Assembly (NCBI RefSeq): GCF_008329985.2
Contig: NZ_CP038437.2
Span: 3,348,001 to 3,412,000, forward strand
From: Halomonas binhaiensis
Lineage (GTDB): Bacteria > Pseudomonadota > Gammaproteobacteria > Pseudomonadales > Halomonadaceae
Reading direction: 5' to 3'
DNA length: 64,000 nt
The position numbers and the translations under genes were made by a program. Below are positions 61,758-64,000 of this stretch, in pieces. The notes under the pieces were generated by a model. That model worked only from the letters and a program-made list of their open reading frames with translations, was not told the origin of the DNA and did no database searches. How positions within the stretch are numbered: the stretch's first letter is position 1; the number at the start of each line of letters is the position of its first letter.

Positions 61758-64000
61758 ATGAACGACACTACCCAGACGGATGCGAAGGAAATCAAAGCAA
61801 AACTCATGTCGCGCTCGCGCAGCCAGCTGTTGTCGAGCTATGCGCCGGGCAAGCTGTTTTCCTTTGAAGACGGACAGGGGAGCTGCAGGATTCTTCCTGT
61901 CAATAGTACTCCTTTTCCGGGCAACGATATCCTTTACATCCAGATGGCCTATCTGATTGAGGATACTGCGTCTGGCTGGTACAGCGTAGGTATGCGTAGC
62001 AGCGACAACGTAGCCCCTCGTCAGGTGTTAGACAGCTCGCTGCTCACTGAGCATGGTACGGTCAAGCGATTGAAGAAGCTCGACACGTTATTCTACGTCA
62101 TGAAGCCAGACCAGATGGGTTACGAGGTCTTCCCACTGACCTATACGTGCGACCACTGCGACCTCTTCTTGCACTTCAACAACGAAGTACGCGCGGCGTC
62201 ATTCTTCAACTCGAATGACACATGCCCACACTGCGGGGGCAAGCCGCAGTGGCGACAGGTCGATGTGGTGAACGTGCACCCTTCTGGTCGGGTCGAACCA
62301 CTATCGCCGGCCCGTTGGAACGTCGATGAGGATGGCAAGGTTTCTCAATGGAGCAGTGGCTGCACCTCCTGTGGGAACACCAAATACACCCTTGACCACC
62401 GCAGCAGCAAGCTAAGCGAATGGCAGTTTATCTGTGCAAATCCAAACTGCACACAACCGCGAGACATCATCAACAACGATCGCGAAACTCTAGAGATCCT
62501 CGATAAGCCGATGGAGCATATTCGGCTCGCACGCTTCCGTGCCAGCCCGGCTAATGCATCCAGTACCCACTACACAGTCATGGACCAGTTTGTCATCCTT
62601 GGAGGCTTGGAACTCACCGACAGCGCACGCTTGGAGAAACTGAAGGAGATTATCAGCCGAGACGACCACTCTGCCTTGGAGAAATTCATAGCCCAGCAGT
62701 ATGGCTACGCGGGAGATGAAATGAGCTCTGAGGACATAATCGCGCACCTGGAGAAGAAGAACCTCAAATCAGCTTCTGATGAGCTGAAGCAGGCTGATAA
62801 GTTGCTCAAGGAAGCCAAAGAGATGAATCAGGGCATAGGGAGTCGTCTCAGTGAGGAGATGCTCTCTTTCATGAAGAAAAACTTCGAACAAGCTAAAAAC
62901 AAAGCCCTGAGCGCCTGTGATGAACTGCAGAACAAGGCCTTCCAAGCCCCGCCAGAGATTCGCAACAAGCTGATACCGGAAGTGCGCCAGGAGTTCTCCT
63001 CACGCTACGACCCCTTCCTGCTAGCCGTGGAACACGACTCACTGCTCAAGGACATCATCCAGAGCGGGACCCATGACGGTAGCCGAGTGTTTGTTCCCTT
63101 TAACAGCCTCGACGACCTCCTAGCTCCCAATGACCCGGAAGAGCGAGCGGCTATTGAAGGCCGTGTCAACCAGGCCATGCGAGATCTGGGACTAGAGGAG
63201 GTTGGCCTACTAAGAAAATTCCCTTTATGTCGCTTCAGCTACGGCTTCACCCGCCGCGAGTCCAAACCTTGCGTGGAGGAGCAGAACGTTATCATGCCGG
63301 TGCGTTTGAATTTGTTTCCCGTCTTGCGCGGCGGCGACAGCACCGGTCACAAGAAAAGCCACAACAAGCATCCAATCTACGCTATCAATCAAGATAATGA
63401 GGCGCTCTACTTCCGACTCAGAGTAGATGCCGTTTGTCGATGGCTGCAGGCCTTCGATGTGCCGCTGGCTGATCATTTCCACTGGTCGCCGAAAGACGAG
63501 ATCGCCTTTGGCGGCCGCCTCCTGGAGCGAGCCCTTCCCTGGGGGCGCTACGTAGACAAACTCCAGCCGGAGGATACCTACAAGGTGTATCCTATGGTAT
63601 ATACCTTACTACACTCTTTTGCCCACTTGGTAATCAACACCATCGCCCAGGAATCCGGCCTCGACCAAGCCTCCCTCGGTGAGTATCTCTTCCCTGCAGA
63701 CCTAGCTTTCGTAGTCTACCGAAACGGGGCTACCATGGACCTAGGCAACATAAGCTCTCTTTGGCGTAGCCGGCGCGATGCCTTGTTGAGTGACATGCTT
63801 AGCCCACGGGCAACACAGTGTGGCTCCGGCAGCCTGTGCGACAGCCGTGGCGGGGCCTGCCCAGACTGCATCATGATTCCAGAGGTCAGCTGCCTAGCAG
63901 GCAATAACCTTTTGACCCGCGCGGTTCTTCGCTCTGGGCCTAACCCCTACGAAGCCTCTCGAAAATGCTGTCCCATCCTTCCGGGGTTCTTTGATGTCAA
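61758..64000 (+). CDS. drmB: DISARM protein DrmB (DUF1998), cut by the window end
   Basis: The frame from the ATG at 61758 (after GAGGAGAAT) remains open to the window end, 747 codons. Zinc-ribbon cysteines are seen as CDHC and CPHC (about residues 131-160) and CTSC with CANPNC (about 204-232). A Lys/Glu-rich coiled stretch (about 340-390) follows. The DUF1998 part near the end has LLHSFAHLVINTIAQESGLD (about 615-634) and the cysteine set CGSGSLCDSRGGACPDCIMI with VSCLAGNNLL. DrmB forms the DrmAB complex with the helicase. A drmC gene would be expected directly downstream, outside the window. Confidence 0.85.
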   Translation, partial: MNDTTQTDAKEIKAKLMSRSRSQLLSSYAPGKLFSFEDGQGSCRILPVNSTPFPGNDILYIQMAYLIEDTASGWYSVGMRSSDNVAPRQVLDSSLLTEHGTVKRLKKLDTLFYVMKPDQMGYEVFPLTYTCDHCDLFLHFNNEVRAASFFNSNDTCPHCGGKPQWRQVDVVNVHPSGRVEPLSPARWNVDEDGKVSQWSSGCTSCGNTKYTLDHRSSKLSEWQFICANPNCTQPRDIINNDRETLEILDKPMEHIRLARFRASPANASSTHYTVMDQFVILGGLELTDSARLEKLKEIISRDDHSALEKFIAQQYGYAGDEMSSEDIIAHLEKKNLKSASDELKQADKLLKEAKEMNQGIGSRLSEEMLSFMKKNFEQAKNKALSACDELQNKAFQAPPEIRNKLIPEVRQEFSSRYDPFLLAVEHDSLLKDIIQSGTHDGSRVFVPFNSLDDLLAPNDPEERAAIEGRVNQAMRDLGLEEVGLLRKFPLCRFSYGFTRRESKPCVEEQNVIMPVRLNLFPVLRGGDSTGHKKSHNKHPIYAINQDNEALYFRLRVDAVCRWLQAFDVPLADHFHWSPKDEIAFGGRLLERALPWGRYVDKLQPEDTYKVYPMVYTLLHSFAHLVINTIAQESGLDQASLGEYLFPADLAFVVYRNGATMDLGNISSLWRSRRDALLSDMLSPRATQCGSGSLCDSRGGACPDCIMIPEVSCLAGNNLLTRAVLRSGPNPYEASRKCCPILPGFFDV

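Overview
The window looks like a chromosomal segment of a gammaproteobacterium, most likely a member of Halomonadaceae. This is an inference from a G+C-rich core, Shine-Dalgarno-led genes, cysTWA-type sulfate uptake, a VgrG/Rhs type VI module and a halophile-like transporter set; no rRNA or other marker gene is present to prove it.

Layout. (1) 1-5.7 kb is housekeeping: cysW and cysA, a LysR/SnoaL-like pair divergent from a nitronate monooxygenase, a GFA/CENP-V-like zinc enzyme and pgpA. (2) 5.7-28.6 kb is a polymorphic-toxin island. It holds a VgrG with a C-terminal extension, one full-length Rhs protein (1587 aa) with a HNH/EndoVII-type tip, and then about 14.5 kb of orphan Rhs cassettes. 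Each cassette is a piece of Rhs core, an A+T-rich toxin tip and a small immunity-like gene. The tips differ: ART-like (two near-identical copies), URI-like, a PHVHY-motif type, LHH-type HNH and one unassigned. Immunity-like genes include Imm26-, Imm32- and Imm50-like proteins. Scraps of Rhs core, a truncated immunity gene (two copies), a fossil immunity gene and a fossil toxin tail lie between the cassettes. Three long orphan cores share the same 5' breakpoint and the same 83-bp leader. (3) 28.7-38.2 kb holds a hypothetical gene, a three-gene GMC-type FAD dehydrogenase locus with a CxxCH subunit, a DUF2501 protein, a LysR/aldo-keto reductase pair, a YciI/DGPF protein and a glutathione S-transferase set between direct repeats. 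(4) 38.6-50.5 kb holds an AI-2E-family protein, a NodT/HlyD/DUF2955 efflux operon ending in a K+-channel-like gene, a LysR next to a FdhF/YdeP-type molybdoenzyme, an EamA-type fragment, a BASS-family transporter and a TAXI binding protein. (5) 50.9-52.4 kb has an EVE-like/HNH nuclease and a MazG-like pyrophosphohydrolase. (6) From 52.65 kb to the window end lies what appears to be a genomic island, bounded on its left by the 3' part of a tRNA(CAU) gene. It carries an overlapping operon of an N6-adenine methyltransferase and DISARM-like drmE, drmA and drmB (drmB runs off the end).

How the genes work together. VgrG and the full-length Rhs would be the working effector pair of a type VI system encoded elsewhere. 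The orphan cassettes look like a store of alternative tips and matching immunity genes that can replace the active tip by recombination through the shared core, and one core shows about 1.29 kb of sequence identity to the main gene, consistent with recent gene conversion. The right-hand island would protect against phage; its pairing of DrmE (class 2 DISARM) with an adenine methyltransferase (class 1-like) is atypical. Short imperfect tandem repeats at gene ends and in intergenic gaps recur across the whole window.
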